Positions 34,842 to 44,000 of a stretch of DNA of 64,000 nt are shown here, one piece after another. The notes beneath the pieces were generated by a model. The model was not told where the DNA came from, made no database searches, and saw only the letters and a program-made list of their open reading frames with translations. Position numbers and translations under genes: made by a program. The DNA lies in the NCBI GenBank assembly GCA_934122155.1, contig CAKOVX010000001.1, forward strand, positions 182,647-246,646, in the 5' to 3' direction. Each line of letters begins with the position of its first letter. Within the stretch, counting starts at the first letter, position 1. Source of the stretch: an uncultured Clostridia bacterium. GTDB lineage: Bacteria > Bacillota > Clostridia > TANB77 > CAG-508.

Positions 34842-36341
34842 TTAATTTAAAGGTTTCATTGTTGGGAATAATAATACATCTCTTATAGAAGCTGAGTCTG
34901 TAAGTAACATTACTAGCCTATCTATTCCCATTCCTAGTCCACCTGTTGGAGGCATACCATATTCTAGTGCTTCAATAAAGTCTGTATCCATCATGTTTGC
35001 TTCTTCGTCTCCAGCTTCTCTTGCCTCTACTTGTTTTAAAAATCTTTGATATTGATCTATTGGGTCATTTAATTCTGAGTAAGCATTTGCAAATTCTCGC
35101 CCACCAATAAACAATTCAAATCTTTGAGTCATTTTGGGATTATTTTTACATTTTTTTGTAAGTGGAGAATTTTCAATTGGGTATTCATATAAAAATGTTG
35201 GTTGTCTTAAAGTTTCTTCTACCTTTTCATCAAATATTTGTGCCATTATGTCTCCTCTTGATGTTTTTATTGGGTCTATTTCTATCTCTATACTTTTTGC
35301 TGCCTCTTGTGCTTGCTCATCTGTTTGTATCTCATTAAAATCTATGCCAGTAGCATTTTTAATAGCATCTATCATAGTAATTCTTTTAAATGGAGTTTCT
35401 AAATCTATTTCTTCACCCTGATATGATATTTTTTCTGTTCCACACACTTTGCTAGCACATTTTCTGATTAGCTCTTCTGTTAAATTCATCATTCCTTCTA
35501 GATCTGTATATGCTTGATATAATTCTATACATGTAAATTCCGGATTATGTTTAATGTCCATTCCTTCATTTCTAAAGTTTCTGCCTATTTCATATACTTT
35601 GTCAAAGCCTCCTATTATAAGCCTTTTTAAATATAATTCTGTTGCAATTCTTAAGTACATGTCAATATCAAGTGTATTATGATGTGTAATAAATGGTCTT
35701 GCAGAAGCTCCTCCAGCTATTGTTTGTAATATAGGTGTTTCTACTTCCATAAACCCTTTTTCATCTAATACTTTTCTAATTTCTTTAATAATCTCTGTTC
35801 TCTTTTTAAATGTTTCTTTTACTTCTGGATTCATTATTAAATCAACTGATCTTTGACGATAACGTAAGTCAGTATCTTTTAATCCATGAAATTTTTCTGG
35901 TAATGGTCTTAAAGATTTTGACAAAAGAGTAACCTCTTTTGCATGTATAGAAACTTCACCTGTTTTTGTTTTAAATACAAAACCTGTTATTCCTATAATA
36001 TCTCCAATGTCATCTTCTTTAAATTGTTTATAGCTTTCTTCTCCTAATTCATTTATGCTAACATAACTTTGTATTCTTCCTTCATTGTCTTGAATATGGC
36101 AAAATGATGCCTTACCCATTATACGTTTTGCCATCATTCTACCTGCTATTGTAACATCTTTTCCTTCTAATTCTTCAAAATTTTCTTTTATTTGTTTGCT
36201 GGTATGTGTAACATTAAATTTTATAATTTCAAAAGGGTCTTTTCCCTCTTCTTGTAATTTAGCTAATTTTTCTCTTCTTATTTTCATAAGTTGATTTAAG
36301 TCTAATTCTTGTTCTACATTATTTATATTTTTTTCTTCCAT
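34842..36341 (-). CDS. lysS: Lysyl-tRNA synthetase (class II)
   Basis: 499 aa from ATG 36341 ([11 protein letters not shown]) with AAGGG upstream; the longer frame from 36380 has no ribosome site. OB-fold anticodon-binding domain (about 55-160), then class II motif 1 (VETPIL), motif 2 ([15 protein letters not shown]) and motif 3 ([12 protein letters not shown]). It charges tRNA-Lys. Confidence 0.97.
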   Translation of the reverse strand: MEEKNINNVEQELDLNQLMKIRREKLAKLQEEGKDPFEIIKFNVTHTSKQIKENFEELEGKDVTIAGRMMAKRIMGKASFCHIQDNEGRIQSYVSINELGEESYKQFKEDDIGDIIGITGFVFKTKTGEVSIHAKEVTLLSKSLRPLPEKFHGLKDTDLRYRQRSVDLIMNPEVKETFKKRTEIIKEIRKVLDEKGFMEVETPILQTIAGGASARPFITHHNTLDIDMYLRIATELYLKRLIIGGFDKVYEIGRNFRNEGMDIKHNPEFTCIELYQAYTDLEGMMNLTEELIRKCASKVCGTEKISYQGEEIDLETPFKRITMIDAIKNATGIDFNEIQTDEQAQEAAKSIEIEIDPIKTSRGDIMAQIFDEKVEETLRQPTFLYEYPIENSPLTKKCKNNPKMTQRFELFIGGREFANAYSELNDPIDQYQRFLKQVEAREAGDEEANMMDTDFIEALEYGMPPTGGLGMGIDRLVMLLTDSASIRDVLLFPTMKPLN

Positions 36342-36424
36342 ACAAATTCCCTTCTCTATTGTTATTTTACTATTAAACATTATACCTCATAATTTTTAAT
36401 ATGTAAACATTGGAAGGCGAATTT

Positions 36425-38047
36425 TTATGAAGCTTGTCTTAGTTCTTGTGCATGTGCTTTTGCAATTTCTGTAATTTCACCAGATGATATTCTGGCAATT
36501 TCTTCAATTGTTTCTTCTTCACTTAGTTTTTTAATGTGTGTATATGTTTTATTTTCTTTAGTTTGTTTACTTATATAATAATTATAATCTCCTTTTGCTG
36601 CAATTGTTGGTAAGTGTGTAATGCAAATTACCTGATGAAATTTTGCAATTGATTTCATTTTTTCTGCTACTGCTTTTGAGGCTTTACCACTAATACCTGT
36701 ATCAATTTCATCAAATACCAATGTACTTACTTCATCAACATCTGCTAATACATTTTTTATTGCAAGCATAATTCTTGCCATTTCTCCTCCTGAAGCTATT
36801 TTTATAAGAGGTTTTAGTTCTTCTCCAATATTTGTGCAAATCATAAATTCAACTTCATCTATTCCTGTTGCATAAAATTTATCTGCATTATTTATTTGTA
36901 TTTCAAATCTGGCATTTGGCATTTCTAGGTCTTTTAGCTCCTTATTTATTTTGCCTGATAGTTCTTTTGCATACTGTTTTCTAATAGTGCTAATATCATT
37001 TGCAATTATATATAACTCTTTTTCTAATGTTGTTATCTTTGCTTTTATTTTTTTATGATATTCATCTAAATTCTCAATTTTGTGTATTTCCTCTGCTACT
37101 TTATCTGAATATTTTAATATTTCTGAAATTGTATTTCCATATTTTCTTTTTAATGAACAAATCAAGTCTAGCCTACTTTCTATTTGATTTCTCTCTTCTT
37201 CGTCAAAATCGACCTCTTCTCTCATATAGCTTAGGTCTCTTGCTAATTCTTGTATATCATAATAACTACTTTTTAATATACTTAATTTTTCAGTATATTT
37301 GCTACCACAATCTTGTATCTTTTCTAAACTACGAATTGCACTACTTATTGCAACTATTGCATTTTGGTTTAATTCATTATCAATATCACACAAATTGTTT
37401 CTTAGCTTTTCTGCGTTTTGCATCATTTTGTGTTTTTCTTCTAGTTCTTCTTCTTCATTTTGTCTTAACTTTGCCTGCTCAATTTCATTATATTGATAGC
37501 GTAGCAAATCAAGTCTTCTTTCTTTTTCTTGATCTTCTCCATAGGTATTTTTTAATTCTTGTTTTAAAGTATTATATTCTAGTAATTTTGTTTTATATTC
37601 ATTTAAGTTTTTTTCTAATTTTTTGCCAATAAATTTATCTAAGTATATAATATGTTGCATAGGATTTAAAATTAGTTGACTATCATGTTGTCCATGAATA
37701 TCAAGTATTTTATTCATAAATTCTTTTAATTCGTTTACAGTAACTAGTCTGCCATTTATTTTGCATGAATTTCTGCCATTTAAGTGTATTTCTCTTGATA
37801 CTATAATATTATCATCTATTGCTAATTCATTATTAGGACAATAAAAATTTGCTTCTACAAATGAAAATTCTTCTCCATTTCTAATCATTTCTTTTGAAAA
37901 TCTACCACCTGCTAAAATTGCAAGTGAACCAATTATTAATGTTTTACCTGCTCCTGTTTCTCCTGTTAATACATTAAACCCTTCATTTAGTTCAAGGCTT
38001 AAATCATCTATAATTCCAACATTTTTTATATGTAGTGTAGTAACCAT
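36425..38047 (-). CDS. recN: DNA repair ATPase RecN
   Basis: 540 aa from ATG 38047 with AAGGAG upstream. SMC-like layout: Walker A GETGAGKT near residue 30, two coiled-coil stretches (about 155-220 and 300-350), the signature IASGGEMARIMLA and Walker B TLVFDEIDTGISG. It holds DNA ends during double-strand break repair. It has a LexA-like box in its leader, as expected for an SOS gene. Confidence 0.97.
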   Translation of the reverse strand: MVTTLHIKNVGIIDDLSLELNEGFNVLTGETGAGKTLIIGSLAILAGGRFSKEMIRNGEEFSFVEANFYCPNNELAIDDNIIVSREIHLNGRNSCKINGRLVTVNELKEFMNKILDIHGQHDSQLILNPMQHIIYLDKFIGKKLEKNLNEYKTKLLEYNTLKQELKNTYGEDQEKERRLDLLRYQYNEIEQAKLRQNEEEELEEKHKMMQNAEKLRNNLCDIDNELNQNAIVAISSAIRSLEKIQDCGSKYTEKLSILKSSYYDIQELARDLSYMREEVDFDEEERNQIESRLDLICSLKRKYGNTISEILKYSDKVAEEIHKIENLDEYHKKIKAKITTLEKELYIIANDISTIRKQYAKELSGKINKELKDLEMPNARFEIQINNADKFYATGIDEVEFMICTNIGEELKPLIKIASGGEMARIMLAIKNVLADVDEVSTLVFDEIDTGISGKASKAVAEKMKSIAKFHQVICITHLPTIAAKGDYNYYISKQTKENKTYTHIKKLSEEETIEEIARISSGEITEIAKAHAQELRQAS

Positions 38048-38063
38048 AATTTTCTCCTTTATA

Positions 38064-38077
38064 CGAATTGTTGTTTG
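38064..38077 (-). promoter_or_regulatory. LexA-like box before recN
   Basis: CGAAT-TGTT-GTTTG on the plus strand, i.e. CAAAC-AACA-ATTCG on the minus strand, 16 bases before the recN start. Close to the CGAAC-N4-ATTCG form of the other sites. Confidence 0.5.
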
Positions 38078-38137
38078 CATATTTGTATTATATACCAAAT
38101 TTTTGTTTTGTCAATAGATTTTTTTCACCCAATAAAA

Positions 38138-38163
38138 AAAGATGAAAATGTAATACATCTTCA
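38138..38163 (-). terminator. Terminator of the tRNA used as prophage attachment site
   Basis: GATGAA-ATGT/ACAT-TTCATC hairpin with a T-run on the minus strand just downstream of the tRNA 3' fragment. Confidence 0.7.
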
Positions 38164-38172
38164 TCTCTAATT

Positions 38173-38200
38173 TGGTGACCCCTACGGGAATCGAACCCAT
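38173..38200 (-). other. Prophage left attachment site: 3' fragment of a tRNA gene
   Basis: The minus strand carries the T-arm ATGGG-TTCGATT-CCCGT, acceptor 3' strand AGGGGTC, discriminator A and CCA, then a terminator. No matching D-arm or 5' acceptor (GACCCCT) lies upstream; phage-like sequence begins at once. This is the usual scar of integration into a tRNA 3' end, and the intact tRNA should be at the far end of the prophage, beyond 64 kb. Confidence 0.75.
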
Positions 38201-38311
38201 GATTAATTTTAATGCTTTTTCATTGTTTTACAAAATCTCTGTAATCGCTTAAATATCAGTATTCTTCGAATCATAACTTATGCAATGTTATACAAAGTTT
38301 CAAAACTCGAG

Positions 38312-38331
38312 TGGGAAAAAAGTGGGAAAAT
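38312..38331 (+). repeat. Direct repeat near the attachment site
   Basis: GTGGGAAAA occurs twice in tandem, separated by two A, about 110 bases inside the tRNA scar. Such short repeats beside att sites often serve as integrase arm-type binding sites. Confidence 0.4.
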
Positions 38332-38351
38332 CAAATGTAAAAAACTTACAT

Positions 38352-38489
38352 TTAATTCTTATCGAGCAATCCTAATAAATACAATTTAGAAAACACTTCA
38401 ATATTATCTAAAATCATTTTTGATTCTTCCTCACTGAATAATTTTTTATTTAATTTTACTCTGTCTTTTACTATTTCTATTATTTCCAT
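38352..38489 (-). CDS. Small prophage protein, 45 aa
   Basis: Starts MEIIEIVKDRVKLN and ends YLLGLLDKN. GGAG lies ten bases before the ATG. Not recognised; predicted as two helices, acidic then amphipathic. A hairpin (AAATGTAA/TTACATTT, 38334-38354) overlaps the stop as a terminator. A 14-bp palindrome upstream suggests repressor control. Confidence 0.6.
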   Translation of the reverse strand: MEIIEIVKDRVKLNKKLFSEEESKMILDNIEVFSKLYLLGLLDKN

Positions 38490-38507
38490 ATTTTTCTCCT
38501 TTTACAG

Positions 38508-38521
38508 AGAAACGCGTTTCT
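38508..38521. promoter_or_regulatory. Perfect palindrome, likely operator
   Basis: AGAAACGCGTTTCT, 14 bp, 19 bases before the start of the 45-aa gene. Confidence 0.5.
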
Positions 38522-38574
38522 TTTTTTTATTTGACTAGATTATATCATAAATTCAAACATTGTCAACAAAAATA

Positions 38575-38622
38575 TTTCGACAAAATGCAGTGATTTCAAG
38601 CCTTTTAGAGTATTTGTCGAAA
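38575..38622. promoter_or_regulatory. Inverted pair of Spo0A boxes
   Basis: TTTCGACAAA (38575-38584) and TTTGTCGAAA (38613-38622) are inverted copies, each holding the perfect 0A box TGTCGAA. They lie between the divergent 45-aa gene and the XRE-Spo0E gene. Confidence 0.55.
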
Positions 38623-38662
38623 AACAAGTGTGCTTGTATTAGGCATTTCAAGTTTTAAATAG

Positions 38663-38704
38663 TTCGCTGGGAGCGAAGAATAGAATTTTGCAAATAATTA
38701 TAAT
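38663..38704 (+). promoter_or_regulatory. Likely operator and -10 box of the XRE-Spo0E gene
   Basis: The inverted repeat TTCGCT-GGG-AGCGAA (38663-38677) lies where a -35 box would be; TATAAT is at 38699-38704. Self-repression by the XRE domain is likely. Confidence 0.5.
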
Positions 38705-38737
38705 AAAATTTGAGCATAATAACTTTAGAGGTAATTT

Positions 38738-39061
38738 ATGTTTGTTTTTATTATAAAAAATGTTAGAGAATCTAAAAATATAACTTTATATAGGCTTATG
38801 AAATTGACTGGTCTTTCTTATTCTTATCTTTCTGAATTAGAAAATAACAAGGTATTTAATCCCAGTCTTAAAACTATGTACACAATCGCAAATGCACTTA
38901 ATGTTAAAATAGATGATTTGTTTTACAGTGAATTGGATCTAGAAAAATTACGAGAAGAAATGCACAATAAAATTGAAATTTTTGGACTAGATTCAAAAGA
39001 AGTTCTTGAAGTTAGTCAAATTATAGATCTGTTGATTAATGTGAAAATGAAAGAGAGCTAA
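38738..39061 (+). CDS. XRE-family regulator fused to a Spo0E-like phosphatase domain
   Basis: 107 aa. Residues 1-65 are an XRE helix-turn-helix (TLYRLMKLTGLSYSYLSELE, then NPSLKTMYTIANALNV). Residues 68-105 match Spo0E-like aspartyl-phosphate phosphatases: two helices with LREEMHNKIEIFGLDSKEVL and the signature SQIID in place of the usual SQELD, keeping the Ser-Gln and Asp. Spo0E proteins dephosphorylate Spo0A~P and delay sporulation. The gene lies at the immunity position, so it is probably both phage repressor and sporulation modulator. GAGG lies before the ATG. Confidence 0.8.
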   Translation: MFVFIIKNVRESKNITLYRLMKLTGLSYSYLSELENNKVFNPSLKTMYTIANALNVKIDDLFYSELDLEKLREEMHNKIEIFGLDSKEVLEVSQIIDLLINVKMKES

Positions 39062-39238
39062 CTAAATATTAGCTCTCACTTCTTTGCAGAGTTCGTTAAA
39101 ATTTTTATTGCTTATATATCGTAAACTTTCAGCAGTTAACACATTATTTTGTATAGCATACTTGTCCCATTCTTTCTTACTTATAATCTTTGGTAATTCT
39201 CTCATCTTTCGTAGTGATTTTTGATACATCTTTTTCAT
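39062..39238 (-). CDS. Small basic prophage protein
   Basis: 58 aa from ATG 39238, with AAGGAG ten bases upstream (GTG 39247 is too close to it). Starts MKKMYQKSLRKMRELPK and contains ISKKEWDKYA, a pattern like short DNA-interacting or toxin-antitoxin-sized proteins, but no family is recognised. It converges on the XRE-Spo0E gene, with only the stop codons between. Confidence 0.6.
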   Translation of the reverse strand: MKKMYQKSLRKMRELPKIISKKEWDKYAIQNNVLTAESLRYISNKNFNELCKEVRANI

Positions 39239-39286
39239 CTTAATCACTCTCCTTAATATATTTTACCACGTTTTGTAAAATTTTTG

Positions 39287-39303
39287 TGTCGAAGCTTGTC
39301 GAA
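39287..39303 (+). promoter_or_regulatory. Tandem Spo0A boxes
   Basis: Two perfect TGTCGAA heptamers, 39287-39293 and 39297-39303, spaced exactly ten bases apart (one helical turn), upstream of the 58-aa gene. Confidence 0.5.
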
Positions 39304-39393
39304 CGAAAAAATGCGTAAAATCAAGGAAAAACCGACGCTCCAGAATCGATTTTAAGGCGTTTTTATTTTTGAGACAGCAAGTTATATGGCTCA

Positions 39394-39415
39394 AAAAAAG
39401 ACTATTGCTAGTCTT
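39394..39415 (-). terminator. Terminator at the end of the 168-aa gene
   Basis: AAAGACTA-GCAA-TAGTCTTT with T-run; the 5' arm overlaps the stop codon. Confidence 0.85.
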
Positions 39416-39914
39416 TTTTCTCATTATTGTTTTTTGTGTTTCTCCACTTACTATTATATTTAATTTTATTATTATTCTCTAATATTATATTTAAAGAACT
39501 TGTTAAATTATCTTTAAATAAATATTTAACTATAACTCTTACTAATACAAATACTTCCGCAATACCTCCAGAAATATAAATGTTAAGTGTCGAATCGGAA
39601 TAATTTAATACATTACATCCTCTTAATACAAAAACCACCAATAAAGCTAATAATTGTACAATAAGAATACCTATTAATATTTTTGCATACTTTCCTCTTA
39701 GTTCTTGATCTTTAGAAATTCCTTCTGCAAACAATTCTATTATCTTATCGTTCATATTCCATTTTTTACTTAATTCATCTATTGCTTTTGTATTATCTTG
39801 TTCTTCAACTTTAGTTACATCCTTTTTTGAATTTAACATATTAATTATCAATTCTCTAGTTAAATCCTTATTTTCTTCTGTATGTCTTGCAGAGATGTTG
39901 CTTTTTTTACTCAT
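39408..39914 (-). CDS. Prophage membrane protein of unknown function
   Basis: 168 aa with two membrane helices (ILIGILIVQLLALLVVFVL, about 85-103; and IYISGGIAEVFVLVRVIV, about 118-135), a polar N-terminal half and a basic Asn-rich tail. Its start overlaps the immA stop, so the two are co-translated. The pairing suggests a role in immunity, perhaps superinfection exclusion. Confidence 0.7.
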   Translation of the reverse strand: MSKKSNISARHTEENKDLTRELIINMLNSKKDVTKVEEQDNTKAIDELSKKWNMNDKIIELFAEGISKDQELRGKYAKILIGILIVQLLALLVVFVLRGCNVLNYSDSTLNIYISGGIAEVFVLVRVIVKYLFKDNLTSSLNIILENNNKIKYNSKWRNTKNNNEKKD

Positions 39915-40399
39915 TATAGCAAACCTAATATATCTAATCTAACAGTCATAGCTGATACTGAAACTTCAAATATTTCTGCTAATTCTGCTATTGATTTTGT
40001 TTCTTGATACATTTTTTCTAGTAATGTTCTATTCATAAGTAGAGCCCCTGCAAAATAATCTACTTCTTTTTCTTTTTCATCTGGCATTCTAAACATTGTA
40101 TCAATGTGAACCTCATCATCTATTAAAATCTCTTTATGCAAAAAGAAATGTCCTAATTCGTGTGCTAATGTAAACCTTTTTCTGGTTTTTATATCATTTT
40201 TATTTAAAAGTATCGCAAATTTTTTCGTACTATTATCATATTTTATTGCTCCAGATACTTTTTTATCTAAGTCACCCTCATATACATCAATATCATTTGC
40301 TTTTGCAATTTTTATCACGTCTGCTGGGATTCTATACATGTCATTAGCCATTAAAATATCTGAAGTTAATTCTTCTAAATATTCATTAACTTTACTCAT
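39914..40399 (-). CDS. ImmA/IrrE-family metallopeptidase
   Basis: 161 aa with the zinc motif HELGH (His80, Glu81, His84) in RFTLAHELGHFFLH and a later Glu in KEKEVDYFAGALLM. ImmA proteases cut phage or ICE repressors of the XRE type, such as ImmR, after DNA damage. Its natural target here is the XRE-Spo0E protein. It has a consensus promoter at 40460-40488 and a strong ribosome site. Confidence 0.9.
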   Translation of the reverse strand: MSKVNEYLEELTSDILMANDMYRIPADVIKIAKANDIDVYEGDLDKKVSGAIKYDNSTKKFAILLNKNDIKTRKRFTLAHELGHFFLHKEILIDDEVHIDTMFRMPDEKEKEVDYFAGALLMNRTLLEKMYQETKSIAELAEIFEVSVSAMTVRLDILGLL

Positions 40400-40459
40400 A
40401 TAAAACCACCTTCCTTTTATGTTATTATATTTTTATGTAATACTATTGTGACATTCAAC

Positions 40460-40488
40460 ATTATATAATATAATAAAATCACTGTCAA
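40460..40488 (-). promoter_or_regulatory. Consensus promoter of the immA operon
   Basis: Minus strand TTGACA (40483-40488), 17-base spacer, TATAAT (40460-40465), about 60 bases before the immA start. Confidence 0.8.
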
Positions 40489-40507
40489 TGTTTAGGCAAA
40501 AAAATAA

Positions 40508-40524
40508 GCTAGGTAGTGCCTAGC
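40508..40524. other. CTAG-stem hairpin
   Basis: GCTAGG-TAGTG-CCTAGC in the gap between immA and the 114-aa gene; weak T-run. One of a set of similar hairpins in the prophage. Confidence 0.5.
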
Positions 40525-40659
40525 AAGTAAATATATAAGTATTTTACTATTCTTACATTTATTGGTGCACAAAAAATCCATAATTTTCCAAAAAGTTCTT
40601 GATAATATTATATAAAGTATGTTATTATATAATATATAGCTTAAAAAGGAGATAATTGT

Positions 40660-41004
40660 ATGCTTAGTATTATAGAATTTGTATTTTCACTTATTGGAAT
40701 TATTGGATATTTTAATGATAATATTGTTTGTATGATAATAGGCTTAGTAGGAATAATTATTGGCGATTTTATAGATACGTTTATACTCGGTAATAACCCA
40801 TTTACAATACTCTTAGCAATAATTATAGCAATCGGTGCAACAATTGCCAACAAAAATCCATTATATAATTTTACAGTTTTGATGTGTGGAGAAAGTTTTC
40901 TAACATTTGGCATTGGTCTTTTGATAATTCTAATAAATTGTTTAATTTCTCTTATTAAAAAAGAAAATATAAATAATAAAGAAGAGCCTAGACTAAATAA
41001 ATAG
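40660..41004 (+). CDS. Small integral membrane protein
   Basis: 114 aa, AAAGGAG upstream, three or four hydrophobic helices with short loops and a charged C-terminal tail (KKENINNKEEPRLNK). No family recognised. It is the only rightward gene in this part of the prophage besides the XRE-Spo0E gene, has its own promoter (TTGATA about 40 bases upstream) and terminator, and so looks like a lysogeny-expressed or host-conversion gene. Confidence 0.7.
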   Translation: MLSIIEFVFSLIGIIGYFNDNIVCMIIGLVGIIIGDFIDTFILGNNPFTILLAIIIAIGATIANKNPLYNFTVLMCGESFLTFGIGLLIILINCLISLIKKENINNKEEPRLNK

Positions 41005-41009
41005 TCTAG
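40987..41009. terminator. Terminator of the 114-aa gene
   Basis: CCTAGACTA-(loop)-TAGTCTAGG followed by TTTTTT; also serves the convergent 1809-aa gene. Confidence 0.9.
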
Positions 41010-41021
41010 GTTTTTTCTTTT

Positions 41022-44000
41022 TTAATAAGTATATGAATTATTTTTGTAAACAGTTACTCCTGCAAACTTACTCATAATTTCTAGTTTTTCCTTTGCTGTC
41101 TTATTTGGTAGCTTTCTTACATGATTCTCTATTATTTCTCTATCTGAAGAACTACTTGGTTTGTATTCTAATGCATATAAAATAAGTTTTTGAGTATATG
41201 TCGCTCCTTTTATTGAGTCAATATAATCAAATACTTTGTCTTTCTTGCTTCCCGTTATCGACTTTCCATTAACTGTCCCATCGTCTTTCTTATCTGCTTT
41301 AAATTCTTGTGCTTTATATTGTAAGTACTTGCTCATATTTAAGCCCGAGCCTGTAAAAGATTCTTTAACTATATCATATTTTGTATCCTTTTTTCCTATT
41401 GAATTTTCATATATTGCCTTTTTAGTTTTTTCATCATATTTACTATTGGCAAGAACCTCTAATTTTTCTGAATCTTTGTCTAATCCTTGTGTGTTAGCTA
41501 AAAATTCAAAATAATTGCTAGTATTGCCACCGACTTTTTTAATAGCATTGGTTACTTGTGATAATGTACTCTGTTCATTCTTTAAACAATTTTGTCTGGC
41601 ATAATCAATTTTTACTTGTTCTGTACTATAACTATATACTTTTTCTATTGCTAATTGCTTTTGAGAATCGGACAATTTTTTATATCCATCAGAATTTATT
41701 AAATTCTTTAATAATTCATATGAAGTTTCTCCAAATTGTTTTCTATATTTAGCAAATTCTTTTGATGTCATAACATATTTCTTTTTATCTATTGTCAGAT
41801 TCTTGTTTATAGTATCAGGGAATACTGAACTTTCTCCAGTATTCTCATACACCTTAGTAATCTCTTTGTCTACATTGTTTGAATTTAATTTTTTTCTTGC
41901 CCATGGAAATACTGCATTTTCCAATGCTCTTAAAGCAATGTTATCTGATTGTTTCTGTTCTTGTCCCCATATATCTGTTTTTATTGGAAGTTTTTGTCTT
42001 AATCCAGGAATTTTATTCATTATTTGAGTTCTTGTTGTATCTATTGCTTTTGGTAATACACCTGTTTTTGTCGAAGTAGTATTTCTTTCATATTCATCAG
42101 TTGTTTTAGCAATTTGACCTAAAGCTGTTGGTATAAATTGATTTACGTATGATTTAATTGAATTTGTTCCTATACCAGCCAACATTTTTGAACTTCCTTG
42201 ATCATAGCTTTTAAGTGCAGATGTCAAACCACTAAGCATAGACATTTCAGTCATTGGGTTCATTGCATTACTAAATGAATCTAAGATATTCATTGATGCG
42301 TCAACTACTTTGTTATAGTATTCATCCTCATCACTAGAAGATGTTTTCTTTTCTTTTTGAGTTTTCATTAATTCATAACATTCTGCTCCTATAAATAACG
42401 GAATACCTGATGGAGCAAGCCAATCTAATGAGTATGTATTGTTTCCAATTGTTATTGCATAGTTTTGACTGCCTCTTCCTTCTTCAAATTTTTCTTTGTC
42501 TTCATCATCGCTTCCAGTTGCCTTTAAGACTCCACAGTTTGCAAGAGCATATCCCACTAATGCTATTCCTGTTCCTGTTAATCCTTTAGAAATGTTGTCT
42601 ATATATTTATTAGCTGTAATATTGCCTTTTCTTAGTTGAACTGTATCATATACTGCACTTTTTACTAAACCAACTGGGCTATATTCTAGTCCAGCTTTTG
42701 CGACATTTATAGGTGTTTTTTTGAATGGCAATGTAGCATCTAATACAAACTTTGAGAATTTGTTCTTATTAGATAATTGATTTATCAACGAAGCTAATTG
42801 ACTGTCTTGATGAAATGTAGCTTCTTTCGCTTGTTCAATAGCAAAATTTCTTGCTTTTCCTAGCTGTTGGTCTGTTATAGTGTCTGGAGTTAATTTGTTT
42901 GCAGTCATATATTCTGATAGAGCTTTCACATAGCCTGCTTTTAATCCCCAACCATCTTCTGCTTCTAGTGCTTTATTATTTAAGTCAAACGCTTTTCCAA
43001 TAGTATTTTCCATTGCATCGCTTTTGAATGTACGCATATTATTTTCTAGTCTAGTTTTTGGATTATATTTATTTTCATTTAAGCCCAGTCTGTCAACAAC
43101 ATTTTCTATATCTGCCTTAGCAAATGCTTTTACTTCTTTGCTAGCTGGAATTACGGTATGATTTCTTTCCATGTCTGGATTTATTTTGCTTACCGCACTT
43201 TCTATTCCTCCTGCGACTTTATTCTTTATTCCTTGTACTCCCCCCATTGCTGTATTTCCTACAATGTTTCTTATATGGGTTCTAGGATTAGCCAACATTG
43301 AAAAATATCTCCAGGCATCAATTTTTTGTGCCGTTGTTTTTGTTACTTGTTGTCCTAACTCTTTATATACTTCATTTAAGTTTTGTTCTAGTACTTTAGC
43401 GTTTTCAGAATTAGTAATTTTGTTTAGCATTTCTGGTGTCAATTTAAATTGTTCCGCATCTTCTCCTCTTGTTCTTTTTAAGTCTTTGTTCATTTTGTCT
43501 ACTGACCTTTGCAACCACACTGCTTGACCTTCTGGAGTTTGATGATTCAACAAAGACATTGCTTGTACTGTTTGACCAGCTGTTGTTCCTGCCATTGCCG
43601 TTGCTTGAATGGCGTCCTGCAATTTTGTTTTATTACCAGTTTTGGAATAATATTGTATTAACCTTTCTCCTATTGCTATATCTTCAGCTTTTATAGTACC
43701 TCCAGTAGTTGCTCTTGATAGTAAAGACGCTAATTCGCTATCAGCTCCAGTTGTTGATATTCTGTCATCTGCTAATTCTAATTGTTTTGAATTGGATTCC
43801 GGAACGTAAGTATCAGTTCCCATTAAACTTTTAGCAATTGCCTTTGCCTCATCAGTTGTATAGTTACTTCTTATTATTGACTCATAATGCTTTCTTCCTT
43901 TTTCGCCTTCTTTTTTTCGTTTAGTCCACTCACTGGTTTCTAATTCATTTGAATTATTTTGTTTTTTTTGCATATAATTATCAGTAATAGTATTTTTGAC

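Noticed and set aside
38201..38300. A complete tRNA at the prophage edge
   Set aside because: No 5' acceptor or D-arm lies upstream of the T-arm; it is an attachment scar.
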